From NCBI RefSeq assembly GCF_000204055.1, contig NW_006768825.1:124001-188000 (forward strand): a DNA stretch of 64,000 bases. The letters are read 5' to 3'. This document shows, piece by piece, positions 47,537 to 58,131 of this stretch. Position 1 is the stretch's first letter. Each line of letters starts with the position of its first letter. The translations under genes were made by a program, and so were the position numbers. The notes beneath the pieces are model-generated. The model was not told where the DNA came from. It made no database searches and worked only from the letters and a program-made list of their open reading frames with translations. Source of the stretch: Melampsora larici-populina 98AG31. Taxonomy: Eukaryota > Basidiomycota > Pucciniomycetes > Pucciniales > Melampsoraceae.

Positions 47537-47930
47537 AACTGCCTCGTCGGTTATTACCCGACGAACTCCGTAACGAGGTTTGACAGTACGCTTCTTCTGA
47601 TATTTTTCAATCGAACCCAGTTACGTGGGTACTTATAAGCGATTTATTTGATCAAAGTGGTAATGGAAAAAAAAAAAACTGCCTCGTTGGTTATTATCCA
47701 ACGAACTCCGTAACGAGATTTGACAGTACGCTTTTCTGATATTTTTCAATCGAACCCAGTTACGTGGGTACTTATAAGCGGTTTTGATCAGAGAATTGAA
47801 AAGACTGCCTCGATGGTTATTACCTATCAAACTCTGTAACGAGATTAAGCAGTACGCTGTTTCTGATGTTTTTCAATCGAGCCCAGTTACATGAGCACTT
47901 ATCAGCGATTTTTGTTTCTGGAATTATCTT
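47537..47930 (-). repeat. three tandem hairpin units in the LINE 3' UTR
   Basis: Units at 47537-47676, 47677-47803 and 47804-47930 each contain, on the plus strand, CTGCCTCG, a stem-loop with loop TTATTAC, AACTC(C/T)GTAACGAG, CAGTACGCT, TTTTTCAATCGA, a second stem-loop around CCCAGTTAC, and ACTTAT(A/C)AGCG. First stem: CGTCGG/CCGACG in unit 1, CGTTGG/CCAACG in unit 2, GATGG/CTATC in unit 3. The changes preserve pairing at two positions. Second stem: ACCCA/TGGGT in unit 1 and GCCCA/TGAGC in unit 3 (a G-U pair in the sense RNA). They follow the ORF2 stop by 7 bp and probably form the structure recognised by the element's reverse transcriptase. Confidence 0.85.
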
Positions 47931-47936
47931 TTTTCT

Positions 47937-50900
47937 TCATCTCGTGACACCTCGTCCTTTGCTCCGTGGCCGTTCTCCTCGGTCTAGATCCTGTAGGTAT
48001 GAATGAAAATGAACAAATCTTTTAGTATCTAAAATAAAATTGCTTAGTAATGGGAAAACTTTGGGTGAGTCTAATAATTTGGTGACATTGTTCCAATTTA
48101 TTTTGATTCCTTCTTCTCTGAGTCTTGTCCTAAAGTTTTTCCTCGCTTTTGAATATCGCCTGCAATAAAGGAGAAAGTGGTGAGTGCTTTCTTTGACCTT
48201 GCATGTTTCACACAAGGGAGAGTCAGTAAGCTTTCGTTTGAAGAGGTGATCGTTCAGTGGGCTGTATCCCGCTCTGAGTTGGAATATCGATGCTGTGCCT
48301 CCTTTTTCAAGTTCTTCGAGGCCTTTAGTGATTAGCTTCGGTTTTGTTGAATAAGGGTGTTTGCCTGGTTTGAAAGGAAATTCATTAGCATTATAAGTTG
48401 CTTTGATTCGGCGTTTTAAGCTTCCCAGGCTGGTCGGTAGTTGGGTTGGTTCAACTTGTTCGTCCGCTGTTTTACCTGCTAGTTCGTCTGCTAGCTCGTT
48501 CAGCTCTACTCCCTTGTGACCCGGGGTCCAGTAGAACCTAATTTGGGTTGAGGGTGGTAATCTCATCAGTTGTGTTCTGATCTTGATCAGGAGGTGTTGG
48601 CCTGTGGTCGGTTTTGGAATATCTTGGGCTAGGCGTATAGCTCCTTGATTATCGCTGAAAATGGCTAGATTTGGTGATTCGTATCTGTTTCTGCGAATTA
48701 GGTCGTTAGCAAGTTCCACGGCAAGCAGGATGCCTAATAGTTCCATCTCATGATTGGAGAAATTGTCAGCGTATTCGACAGCCTGAGTTCTACTGAATGT
48801 ATCAGTGACTGCAGCAGCTCCACCCCCTTCTGCTTTGACTGATCCATCAGTGAAAATGATGATGGCTCCACTGTTTTCTTCTGTTCGTATCTGTTGAGGG
48901 AGAAGCTCCAGAGTTTCTTCCTTTGATTTGTCCATGTTTACGGTTTCGCCAAAGTTCTTCGCCCATGGGGCTATCGGGTGGGGGAAGATAGTTTCTACGT
49001 TCTCTTTGGTTAGAGGCCGGAGTCGGTGTAAGCTCAAAGCATCGTGGATCGGACCTGGGTGAGTTTTATGTTTGAAATATAGTTCATGTTCGATGAATTT
49101 ACGAGTCGGGTGGGAATCTTGAGCTGATAGGCGTTTGAGTATGAACTGGTGGTTCCTGCTTGTAGCTGTCCAGATGAGAGGTGTCATGTACATGTCATGT
49201 CTGGTCATCTCGTTCGATGTGCCGTTGTAGGCTCCTAGAGCTATCCTGTTTGCGCTATTCTGGATGGATTCTAAGATTTTGTTAGCTTTGTTAGAGTTTT
49301 TGCATGTTAACCACGCGATGCTACCATACAGTACCCTTGGGATGAGGACTGATTTTATAAGTTTTTTAATTTCCTTCATATTTAATCCGGAATAGCATTT
49401 GTTGATTCTCTTGAATTGCTGTAATGTGTATTCACCGTTTTTTTTGACGTGCTGGAGATGACTATTGAAATTCAATTTGGGGTCGAGCCAAAGTCCCAGC
49501 CACTTTACCTCCTTCTTTGGTTTGAGCGGGATGTCTCCAAAAAGGAAATCAGGGTTTTCCTGGTTCCTTTTTGTCGTAAAATGCATCAGTTGGGCTTTCT
49601 TCTTGTCGAAGATTGCTCCATGCTTCTGAGCCCACCTTAGAGATTTTTCGGCGAGTTGGTTAAGGCTGTCTAGATTGTCTGTGAGAGTTTTCGAAGATAC
49701 TACATGAACTACATCATCAATAAAACCAATTGAGATTTCTTTTGAATTTGGTGACGGTGGTTTAGTACCTAGTAGCTCTGAGTTATAGATGATATACAGT
49801 ATGACAGAAAGCGGCGATCCTTGGGGTAGACCGTTATCGATGTTGAATTTCTCTGATAGGAAATCTTGAATGCGGAGGTTAGTTGTGCGCTCCGTGAGGA
49901 AGCCTTGGATAAGTTTGAGAAGGTATGATGGGCAGTGTTTTGTTTGAAGGGTATGCCAGAGCCGTTCTCTGTGGACCGATGGATAAGCTGACTTGACATC
50001 TAGGAAGAGAGCTGAAACGACCTCTTTTTCTCGCCATTTGTTCTTAATCCAAGATAGAAGCATCACTAGTGCGTCGTCCGTGCTGTGTTGGCGACGTCCT
50101 CCCATATGGTTTGGTGAGATGACGCTATGGTTTTCCGCCCAATAGGTTACTCGGTTAGTGATAAGTTTTTCTAGGATTTTGCCTATACAGCTGAGAAGAG
50201 CTATGGGTCGATATGCGTTTGGGATTGAGTAGTTGTCTTTTCCTGATTTGCGGATGATTACTGTAACCGCTGACCTCCATCCGTCAGGGAAGTGACCTAG
50301 TGCAAAGCAGGCATTAAAAAGTCTACATAGTTCGACTTCGATGGCTGGGAGGGCTAATTTCAATAATTCGTTGGATAGGTTATCCTCTCCTTTGGCTTTT
50401 CTGCTCGGTAATTTTGTGATGATTCTTCTAAGTTCCTCAATTTCAAGTTTCGGATAGTTGAGTAGGCTGGTTCGATGTTGGTTTTCCGGGTTGGAGGGTA
50501 TGTCGGAAAGGTCCGCGTCGATGTGGGCTATTGAAGTACCTTCGAAGAGGAGTCTGGCCTGTTGTTGTTTGTCGACTACCACAGCACCTTCTGAGTCCAG
50601 GAGTGGTGCCACTTCCCCCGAGGTCGTGGGCTTAGTGTACTTAAAAGCTTTGAAGGTGTCGGTTCCTGAGCTGGTCGCTAGAAAGTTCTTCCAGTGATGG
50701 GCTTTGGCCTTCAGTACTTGATTTTTGAAATAACGTTGCCATTCTAAGTAACTGGTGTGTGCTTCCGTTGAGTTGGTGAGTATCATCCACCGTTTGGCTC
50801 GGTTTCGGTTTTTGAGGATTGGGTTCAGGGTTTCGGCATCCCACCAGACTTTGTGTTTCTTAAGGATAGTTTTAACTCTTTTTCCTTGTGCATTTGCCGC

Positions 50901-51878
50901 ATCTGAGATAATTCTTGTTATTTCACTTACACCTTGGTTGATATCATTAGGAGAAGCGTAGTCTGGTGGGAGGCATCGTAATTCACCTGTTATCTTTTCC
51001 TGCAGAACGGGGATGTTTATGTCAGCGATTTTGAGGGCGATGTGGGTGGGGGTTGGGGGTATAAGAGCGAGATTAAGGATAGTAGCTACTGGTAGGTGGT
51101 CGGAACCGAAGTTATCAGTCAGGACTTTGCAGCTGACGATCTTCTCGTTGAGGCTCCAGCTCGACCACACTAAATCAATTGCTGTAGGGTTGGTGCCTTT
51201 TGAGAACCTTGTTGGTACGCCCTTCGGGGATTTCAAGGTAAAGCCTGAGTTTCCACAAAGCTGGAGTAGTTTCTTGGCTTGTGAGTCGGTTCTGGTGTAA
51301 CTTGGGGGGTTCCAAATTTGGTGATGTAGGTTGGAGTCTGTGGTTATGATTGTCGGTATATTTCTTTTGTGATGAAGTCGCAGCCATCGTTCGAGGAACA
51401 CCATTCCACGGAGTGATCCTGGGGGGTTGTACCAGGAGATGAGTCGGAGTTTAGGGAGTTTATCTTCAGGGTGTTTGATTTCGATACTAAGAATGATGTC
51501 GGATTTGCTTGGTAGGATTGTGATTTGGTCTGTAGGGATTAGTTTGGAGATATAAATACAAACTCTGGGGCGGTCTTCCCAAGATTTGGGGTAATAATCG
51601 TATGCATTTATTTGATGCCATGCTTCGTGGGATGGAAAAGATAGATTGTGAGCGTTGAACCATGGTTCCTGGAGGGCTAGGATCGTATAGTGAGTATTTG
51701 TTAGGACTTCGTGGGTAACTTCCGGGGATTTATGGCAGTTGAAATGAAGGATAGAGAGGTTGTCGAGATTCATTGGGGTGTCGGTGAAGCTTTCGTCGTC
51801 GGGGGTGATGTCATCTAATTCGATTTGTGGGCTGGGGGGGGCAAGATTGTGTGATTCGTATAATGTATTATGACTCAT
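47937..51878 (-). CDS. LINE ORF2: endonuclease / reverse transcriptase / RNase H
   Basis: 1313 residues. An APE-type endonuclease occupies about 40-270, with LQEPWF, DSNLHHQIWNP and GSDHLPVATI. The reverse transcriptase spans about 490-790, with GLPQGSPLS and the catalytic FIDDVVHV (FxDD form). RNase H lies around 990-1130, with IIIFTDGSVK, NHEMELLGI, FSDNQGAI and GHKGVELNELADELAG, giving the D-E-D-H/D set. Near the C-terminus LCETCKVKESTHHFLLYC gives a C-x2-C...H-x4-C zinc-binding motif. It cuts the target DNA and reverse transcribes its own RNA in place. It starts at the ATG overlapping the ORF1 stop, so translation probably relies on re-initiation. Length is normal for Tad1/I elements and all catalytic residues are present. 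Confidence 0.95.
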   Translation of the reverse strand: MSHNTLYESHNLAPPSPQIELDDITPDDESFTDTPMNLDNLSILHFNCHKSPEVTHEVLTNTHYTILALQEPWFNAHNLSFPSHEAWHQINAYDYYPKSWEDRPRVCIYISKLIPTDQITILPSKSDIILSIEIKHPEDKLPKLRLISWYNPPGSLRGMVFLERWLRLHHKRNIPTIITTDSNLHHQIWNPPSYTRTDSQAKKLLQLCGNSGFTLKSPKGVPTRFSKGTNPTAIDLVWSSWSLNEKIVSCKVLTDNFGSDHLPVATILNLALIPPTPTHIALKIADINIPVLQEKITGELRCLPPDYASPNDINQGVSEITRIISDAANAQGKRVKTILKKHKVWWDAETLNPILKNRNRAKRWMILTNSTEAHTSYLEWQRYFKNQVLKAKAHHWKNFLATSSGTDTFKAFKYTKPTTSGEVAPLLDSEGAVVVDKQQQARLLFEGTSIAHIDADLSDIPSNPENQHRTSLLNYPKLEIEELRRIITKLPSRKAKGEDNLSNELLKLALPAIEVELCRLFNACFALGHFPDGWRSAVTVIIRKSGKDNYSIPNAYRPIALLSCIGKILEKLITNRVTYWAENHSVISPNHMGGRRQHSTDDALVMLLSWIKNKWREKEVVSALFLDVKSAYPSVHRERLWHTLQTKHCPSYLLKLIQGFLTERTTNLRIQDFLSEKFNIDNGLPQGSPLSVILYIIYNSELLGTKPPSPNSKEISIGFIDDVVHVVSSKTLTDNLDSLNQLAEKSLRWAQKHGAIFDKKKAQLMHFTTKRNQENPDFLFGDIPLKPKKEVKWLGLWLDPKLNFNSHLQHVKKNGEYTLQQFKRINKCYSGLNMKEIKKLIKSVLIPRVLYGSIAWLTCKNSNKANKILESIQNSANRIALGAYNGTSNEMTRHDMYMTPLIWTATSRNHQFILKRLSAQDSHPTRKFIEHELYFKHKTHPGPIHDALSLHRLRPLTKENVETIFPHPIAPWAKNFGETVNMDKSKEETLELLPQQIRTEENSGAIIIFTDGSVKAEGGGAAAVTDTFSRTQAVEYADNFSNHEMELLGILLAVELANDLIRRNRYESPNLAIFSDNQGAIRLAQDIPKPTTGQHLLIKIRTQLMRLPPSTQIRFYWTPGHKGVELNELADELAGKTADEQVEPTQLPTSLGSLKRRIKATYNANEFPFKPGKHPYSTKPKLITKGLEELEKGGTASIFQLRAGYSPLNDHLFKRKLTDSPLCETCKVKESTHHFLLYCRRYSKARKNFRTRLREEGIKINWNNVTKLLDSPKVFPLLSNFILDTKRFVHFHSYLQDLDRGERPRSKGRGVTR

Positions 51879-53073
51879 TTTCAGTTACTTGATGGTTAGC
51901 AATCTGAAATTGGGTATTTCTTAATGGGCATGTTAGGCTTTTTGGGGAGTGAGCGTATTTGGGCAGGAATCTGTCAATGTGGGAGTTAGTTCTCTGTGCA
52001 TCAAAGCTGACACACCGGGCACAGTTTTGGCTAACGTCATTGTTAGCACAGTCTTTTGAATTATGTGGATCTCCACATTTAACGCAGTGAGCGGTGAATT
52101 TGCATGTTGTGTGAGTATGGTTCAAATCTAAACAATTAAAACACATGGTAGGGCCTTGGATGTAATTCTTGCTTTTTAACCTGTTTCCATCACAGTTTAA
52201 TCCGCCTTTTTCAATCTTCTGTGCAAGTATTTTGTCAACTAGATTAACCACAACTGTACCGTGTTTCTTCTTTGTGTCTTCTGGGTTCTTGATCCATCTG
52301 GCTGAGTGTAGCATTTCGAGAGGGATATCGTTCTGTTCACTTAATTTGATGAGAAAACTTGAATGTTGTACGTTGATTTCGGCCGGTACATAGTTAAAGA
52401 GGATGGGGTATCGAGTTTGGGTCGTTTCAAAGTCTTTGTGAGCGAGTTTAGTCCATCGGTGTTTGTTTTCCAAGAGCCAATTCTTGATCATTCGGTTATC
52501 CATTGTCATCAAGACATCGCCTGATTTCATAAGCGCCGCACACTTGATTCTAACAGGGGTGTTGTTAACTCTAGCATTGATCGATTCTAGTGCCGCGTTG
52601 ATTTTTTCCACAATCGTTAGGTTTGAAAGGCCTTTGAATGGCTCTGCATCTTTTTTCGCGTGTATGATCAGCGTGGCAGCTTTGAATTGATTGATTTCTG
52701 AATTTTTTGGAGGGGTCTTTGGAGCTTGGGTTACGTTTGTGGTTTTCTTTGGGTATGGGTTCGTCCAAGCAGTGGGTCTAGGTGGTAGCTGTTGAGGTGT
52801 CAGAGTCGTTTTTGGTGTCGTAGTTTGGCGTTCGTTTTTAAGCGTTCGGATTTCTTCCCGCATCTCGTTGATCGTATTGTTCAACTGGTTGATCGTGTCC
52901 ATCATCTTGAGCATGAGTTGGACTAATCCATCATTAGTTGTAGAGTTTCCTGACGAGAGAGAGTTAACTTCGCTCATCATCGAGTCCAATTCGTTCGCGG
53001 TTCTGGTCGGATTTTTTGAGGGATGGGGATCCGGGTCCCCTCCGCCGTTGTCTGGCGGTCTTTTTTGGGGCAT
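51868..53073 (-). CDS. LINE ORF1: nucleic-acid-binding Gag-like protein
   Basis: 401 residues. The N-terminus is low complexity (PQKRPPDNGGGDPDPHPSKN) and is followed by a short coiled coil (MMDTINQLNNTINEMREEIR, about 60-80) that may mediate trimer or dimer formation. A central RNA-recognition-like region follows. Near residues 325-375 there are zinc knuckles: CFNCLDLNHTHTTC (C-x2-C-x4-H-x4-C), then CVKCGDPHNSKDC (C-x2-C-x3-H-x4-C) and CARC. This architecture is standard for ORF1 of Tad1/I/Jockey-like elements, where it coats the element RNA. It starts at the first in-frame ATG (53073). Confidence 0.92.
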   Translation of the reverse strand: MPQKRPPDNGGGDPDPHPSKNPTRTANELDSMMSEVNSLSSGNSTTNDGLVQLMLKMMDTINQLNNTINEMREEIRTLKNERQTTTPKTTLTPQQLPPRPTAWTNPYPKKTTNVTQAPKTPPKNSEINQFKAATLIIHAKKDAEPFKGLSNLTIVEKINAALESINARVNNTPVRIKCAALMKSGDVLMTMDNRMIKNWLLENKHRWTKLAHKDFETTQTRYPILFNYVPAEINVQHSSFLIKLSEQNDIPLEMLHSARWIKNPEDTKKKHGTVVVNLVDKILAQKIEKGGLNCDGNRLKSKNYIQGPTMCFNCLDLNHTHTTCKFTAHCVKCGDPHNSKDCANNDVSQNCARCVSFDAQRTNSHIDRFLPKYAHSPKSLTCPLRNTQFQIANHQVTENES

Positions 53074-53533
53074 ATAAGGTGGTGTTGATGATAAGGAAAA
53101 ATAAACGATTGTCTACGTGAATTCTTTCGTGACGATTGTTTGTGCAAGTTCTAAAAAACGATCGAAGGTCTTGATTCCCTTCGAAGTGGTTGATCAACTT
53201 GTTTAAACTTGCAAATTGCCACAAACGGAATATGCCCTTCAAAGTACCGCGAGTCACCTGCAGGGTAGGTCGGGTCAGCTCTCCATACCCGAATTCCCGA
53301 CCGAAAGTGACACAGTGCCCCTCCCGGCCATGTCTGGAGCAAGTTGAAGTGATCGAAATCTTGATTTGATCGACGCTGCAGTGGATCACCATAAAGACTC
53401 ATTATGATACATGTATACATAGGCGTCCAACACATCTAGAGATATCCTTCCCATGGAAATGAGCAATCAAAAGCTGTGTCTGTTTGCAATGCCAGCTTAT
53501 ATGCATTCAAAAATGGACCTGCCTCGCATCCAC

Positions 53534-53632
53534 GGCCTGATGGTCTAGTAGTATGATTCGCCCTTCGGAGGAAAACTCCCTTGTTGACCAAGTGGTTGGG
53601 CGAGGTCCCGGGTTCAACTCCCGGTTAGGCCC
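53534..53632 (+). tRNA. tRNA-Pro (CGG), with intron
   Basis: The acceptor GGCCTGA pairs with TTAGGCC (one G-U); discriminator C. The anticodon stem CGCCC/GGGCG encloses loop TTCGGA-T, giving anticodon CGG. The intron is about 26-27 bases (GGAAAACTCC...AGTGGT) after position 37. The T arm CCCGG/CCGGT region contains box B GGTTCAACTCC. It lies about 100 bp from the 5' end of the LINE. Its 3' end complements the primer site of the LTR element. Confidence 0.95.
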
Positions 53633-53633
53633 C

Positions 53634-53640
53634 TTTTTTT
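53634..53640 (+). terminator. Pol III terminator of tRNA-Pro
   Basis: Seven T two bases after the mature 3' end. Confidence 0.85.
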
Positions 53641-54636
53641 ACTGACGGTGAAAGCAAAAGCAGAAATGAGAAGGTTGATTGCAAATTTATCTTCATTGAT
53701 AAGCTGGAATCTTTGAAGAGTGAGAATGTAGTATACTTCTGCTTTATGCTCGGCATGCCAACTTCGAAGAGTTAAAATGTGATATACTTTTGTTTTATGT
53801 CCCGCATATCGATTTCCATGGTGTAAGTATGTAGTAGAAGGTGAATAGTAATTACAAGAACTTGTTTAGATCATACTACCCTTTTCACTATTATATATAG
53901 ATCTCAATTTTCCTCAGATTCCTCTTATAATTCCAATTTATCAATTTATATCTCATGAATATTTTTCATGACTCACCCTTTTCATTCCTTTTGACAAGAA
54001 ATTGATCAAAGTTATATTCCAATAAGATGTAGGAATGGCTTTCAATTGGTGCAGAAACATTCAAAGTGATTTTAAAAATGATCTGCTTGAAAAAATAAGA
54101 ACTTTTTTATAGAGGTCTCTTTTTATATTGACTCATTTCTTATTAATATTTCAATCGGATAGAAACTTGGTAAGTTCACTATTTGAAACACTTTGAAAGA
54201 TCCCAAACTTGGACCCAAAATTAATCTGGTGCTTGTAAAAACTAAAAACAATGACGAACAAACAAACCAAACTTGATGGACGATATTTTGAATCATAAAT
54301 TAAATATTGGATTGATAATTACCCAATCTTAAAGTCCATATCTCTCACTTCATCCGAAACCCACAAAGCAAACCAAAACATTCAATTAAAGTTTTAAATT
54401 TCTTTCCTTTTCTTTCCTTTAAAAAAATCACTCAAGACATTCATCAATAAAACAAACCCATTTCTCAGAGTCACATCAAGTAAAACCATACAACCAATCT
54501 GAAAAAGAAAGACTTTTTTCCTACATATATAATATTAATCTCAAAAAAAAATACAACAAAAAAGAAGAAACTACAATGTATAACAACAACAACAACGATA
54601 ACAAAAAAGGTCTTGAATTTTCTTCTAAGATGATGA
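53641..54636. other. no supported gene
   Basis: AT-rich spacer. Around 53700-53830 a TATACTT(C/T)TG(C/T)TTTATG word is repeated twice. The last 200 bp should hold the 3' UTR of the minus-strand glycosyltransferase gene. Confidence 0.55.
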
Positions 54637-57600
54637 TCAACAAACCAATTCATTCAATCCAATCAATCGTTCATTCCCTTCATAATCTTCATCACAAAAC
54701 CCTAAAGCTCTAGCCCCAATCCAAGCTCTTTGAAGAAGTTCATCAAGACTACAAATCTCACCCCAAAGATCAACACACATCAAATTGATCAATTTAGGTA
54801 AATGACGATGACCTAATCCAATGGAACTTAGCAATGAATTCGAAGTGTTGATCATCATTAAATTCACTTCAAAGGTTTTTTTGATCAATTCTTCTACCGA
54901 TTCATGTATATGAGTTCCTTTTTCTAAATGATTGGTACTTAAACTTTCACTTTCGAATCGTTTGAAATTCCAAAAATTCGGATATAACATCACTTTACCT
55001 TTCAAATAAACCCATTCAATTAAATATTTTTTCCAACTCTTAGGCCATCTTGTAGATCTGATCGGTGATAAGATTGCTGATCCTTCTAAATCTAATTTCG
55101 GTTTTAATGAATCTGATAATCTTAATGATAAGAATTCTTGAAATCCAATCCATGATTCTGGAAAGAATAAAGCACCCCAAGAACATGGAATAGGTGAAAG
55201 ATAAGGTGATGTGATAGGATCATAACCTAGTTTGATATGTAATTCAGTGGCATTGAACGGTCTTCTACCTTCTGGTTTGAGTTCGATATGTTGTGGTTGA
55301 TAAAGTGAAATTCCATAAAGAGATTGACTTTGATTTTTTTGAGATGAATATCGATAACTAAGTAAAGTAAACTTAAGCCAACCATAAAATTGAGTTGAAA
55401 CCTCTACATCATCTTCAAGTAAAACTCCATACGAATCATGTAACGAAGAAGGATACCAAGATTCGATCACAGCAGGTAAAAGTCCTGCATGGATAATCCT
55501 TTGTCTAATGATCTTCGATCCTTGATTCCATTGATAATTTGTACAAAGCTTTCGAGTTTGTAAATCAGATGTTTGTTCTAAATTTAAGATCAAGTTGACT
55601 TCGTCTCCATAATAATCAGCTTGACTTAATGAATCCATTAATCTTGTTAAAGAATTCGGTCGATCGTTGGTAATCACTGAAATGTCGATCTTAGGCTTAT
55701 ACCAATCTGGATATTCGGATTCATGGTTTATGACGGATGGAAATGCAAATGAAGATATAGAAAAATCATCAGATTCAAATGGAGGATAAGGGAAGAAACA
55801 ATCATGTGAGCTGTAAGGCACTCTGATATGATTTTGTTTTTTTGCATCACTACTCATCTGATTGATCATGTGCATGTCTTGTTTTGATCTCAGTGTGAAT
55901 GAAACCTAATGAACTTGCCTGTACCCATTTGAATCCAATAGTAATATCAGTGAAGACGTGCAGTCAGATACGCGTATAGTCGGATTTCCAAAAGTAAGAA
56001 CCATTTGAGAAGGAGTACAAGAGAAGATTTTGGTTATTCAATAAGAGTATGAATAAATGATGAAAGAGAGTCGAAGATTTCAAAAAACACTGAACTTCGT
56101 AAAGCATGTAATTCAAGACCAGTGATCCAATCCGCTCCTTTTACAGATCCACTTGGTAAACCAATCGCCACCAATCTCTTGACTTGATGATCTTCATCTT
56201 CATCTTTAAACTGACCGAAATCTGTTCCAAGTTGATGTTCAAGTACATATTTAGCAATTGGATCCATTGAGTTTTTAGGATAGATTAAAACAGAATAATT
56301 TCTTGAAACGAAAAATTGATGCCATCTTGATTCCGATTCGATTCTAGTCTTACTTGTGGTCCTAGTCATGATTTCAATATCTGTCACACATTTTAAAAAT
56401 TTCATTCGTTGTTTGACTTCTGATCTTTCATCTAATCTATCTACCATCACTAGAACATCTAGACTAACACCTCTTTCTAAGAAATTACAAATGATCGAGT
56501 CCCATCCTAAGCCTTCTTCCAATTGATTAAGCTCTTCTAAAAGCACACACAATCTGCCTTCACCACTTTGATCGGACTGTCTCCGTTCATCTTCGAAATG
56601 TAATGTGTCATCTAAATGTTGGACTAATTGAGCCTCTAAACCAGGTCCAATAGCTGAAGCCCTCAATTCGCCTAATCCTCTCTCACACGATTTCCAAATG
56701 GCTGATGAATCCATTGTAGGCATCACAAAGCTAGGTAATTGACGTTCAAAGAGATCAAGGCTGAGTCTCAAAGAAGGCAACCCAGAGCTAGCTAACCAAT
56801 CATCTTCAGAGTAATCAGTGAGCCTAGACCAAGGTTGAGATTTGATGAGGATCGGTGTCAAGGGTAATTCGACTCGAGTGATGGTTTGAGCATCTCCTAC
56901 TATACACTCTAATCGAGTAGGTAGGTGATGATGATGAGATCGGATCAGTCCCGTTGCACTGATGATCTGATCTGATCTTGGTTTTTGAGGATCCAGGAAT
57001 AATAAATCAAGAGCATTAGAGATCCAATCAGGATTGAGGTCTGATAATCCAAGTTCTGATTCGATCAAGAGGACCGCTTTTGAATCTGGGTGTGGATAGA
57101 ATGAGTTGAGATTGGTGAGTTTTTGAACTTGAGATGGTATTGTAGATGGACAAGAGGATGGCGATGTGCAAATCAATGTGATGGAATGAAGCTGTAGATG
57201 AGCAGTTTGTGATGGTATTGATTTTAGTATGATGTCTAGGTTGATTTGAATTGGTCTACCAGGATGAGGTGCGATGAGGAGGGTAAACAGTGGCCAATTC
57301 CTTGATGATTTTGTGGTGGTGGTGGTTAAGGATTCGATTGAACTTGATGATTGATGATCTACACCAAATGAAAACCCTGATCAGTTGTTGTTTATCATGA
57401 AGTCAGGATTATAGACTTACTAGGTCTCCTCCAAGTTGATGATGGTATTCTAATCCACCAAATTGAGAAAGCCAAAGTAGTGAGTAAAGCAGTGATAAGA
57501 GCAGGTAATTTGAATGATGATTTCCTACGTGCTCTTCTTAGCCAATCTCTAATAGGTTTATATGGATGTGATTTGAAGTTAGTTCGATCATGGTCATTAT

Positions 57601-57706
57601 TGAATTCATGATGATTTGAGTGTTGATGATGAGATTGTTGATCGATTGAAAGTAAAGTATGATGAGATGATTTTGAAGTTGATGATGAATTGGTTGATGA
57701 CCTCAT
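54637..57706 (-). CDS. type II membrane glycosyltransferase (GT2-like)
   Basis: Exon 1 (57421-57706, donor GTAAGT) encodes a Ser/His-rich cytosolic tail, basic residues and one membrane segment (LPALITALLTTLAFSIWW, about 68-86). Exon 2 (56034-57358, acceptor TGTAG) encodes a luminal domain with ICTSPSSCPSTIPSQ and LVAIGLPSGSVKGADWITG. The last exon (54637 to about 55905) encodes the catalytic GT-A domain: DISVITNDRPNSLTRLMDSL at its start, the acidic metal-binding LLEDDVEVS, then YGISLYQPQ and IPCSWGALFFPE. This arrangement matches basidiomycete Golgi-type glycosyltransferases of about 850-900 residues; the sugar and acceptor are unknown. Odd point: exon 2 runs into TAA (56034-56036) without a usable GT donor before it. 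Continuing past that TAA reaches a GTACTC donor in the right phase. So either there is a real stop (two genes or a broken allele) or an unrecognised junction. Confidence 0.75.
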
Positions 57707-58131
57707 AGTTCTTTCTTCTTTCTTCTTTCTTCTTTGTTCTGTTGAATTGTATTTAACTTATCTCATCCCTTCTTTCTCATTCTCATTGATTCTCATTCTC
57801 AAAGCCTTTCTTTGAAAATATCGATCGACACTTGATTCAAAGGCAAAACTATGGTTCTCGAAAATGCATTTTAAATTAATCTACATATCACAACTCATCA
57901 ATTCTTCTGAATCTTCACCTTCGATCAAAATTCTTCATCCTATTCGAATGCCAATCACCATCCCGATCATATGAAAAAGCTGACAAAAAAGAAAAAATTA
58001 CCGAAGGTATATCGACCTTTGACCTCACCTCTTGAATGGAGCATAATGCAACAGCAACGGGACGTCATTTACTTTTTCAAAGTACATAATGTGTTTTTTT
58101 TCTGTACCAAGAACTGGCGCAAAACATCAAT
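57707..58131. other. glycosyltransferase promoter region
   Basis: Starts with TTCTTTC repeats next to the glycosyltransferase ATG (purine-rich on its coding strand), then AT-rich spacer up to tRNA-Ala. No gene seen. Confidence 0.5.

Larger units (their letters stand above)
47537..53400 (-). mobile_element. full-length Tad1/I-like non-LTR retrotransposon (LINE)
   Basis: Two long open frames on the minus strand, ORF1 (51868-53073) and ORF2 (47937-51878), overlap by 11 bases at an ATGAGTCATAA junction. The 3' UTR holds the tandem hairpins. The exact ends are uncertain: a T14 run at 47398-47411 could be the poly(A) tail, and the 5' UTR probably ends between 53390 and 53520, just before the tRNA-Pro gene. 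No target duplication was found. Endonuclease, reverse transcriptase, RNase H and a terminal zinc-binding motif in that order fit the Tad1/I group known in fungi. Both frames lack internal stops, so the copy may be competent. Confidence 0.92.

Noticed and set aside
49449..52690. Plus-strand frames opposite LINE ORFs
   Set aside because: Antisense shadows of the reverse transcriptase and Gag-like frames.
54471..54653. 60-codon minus-strand hydrophobic frame
   Set aside because: Encoded by T-rich 3' flank of the glycosyltransferase; Phe/Val runs only.
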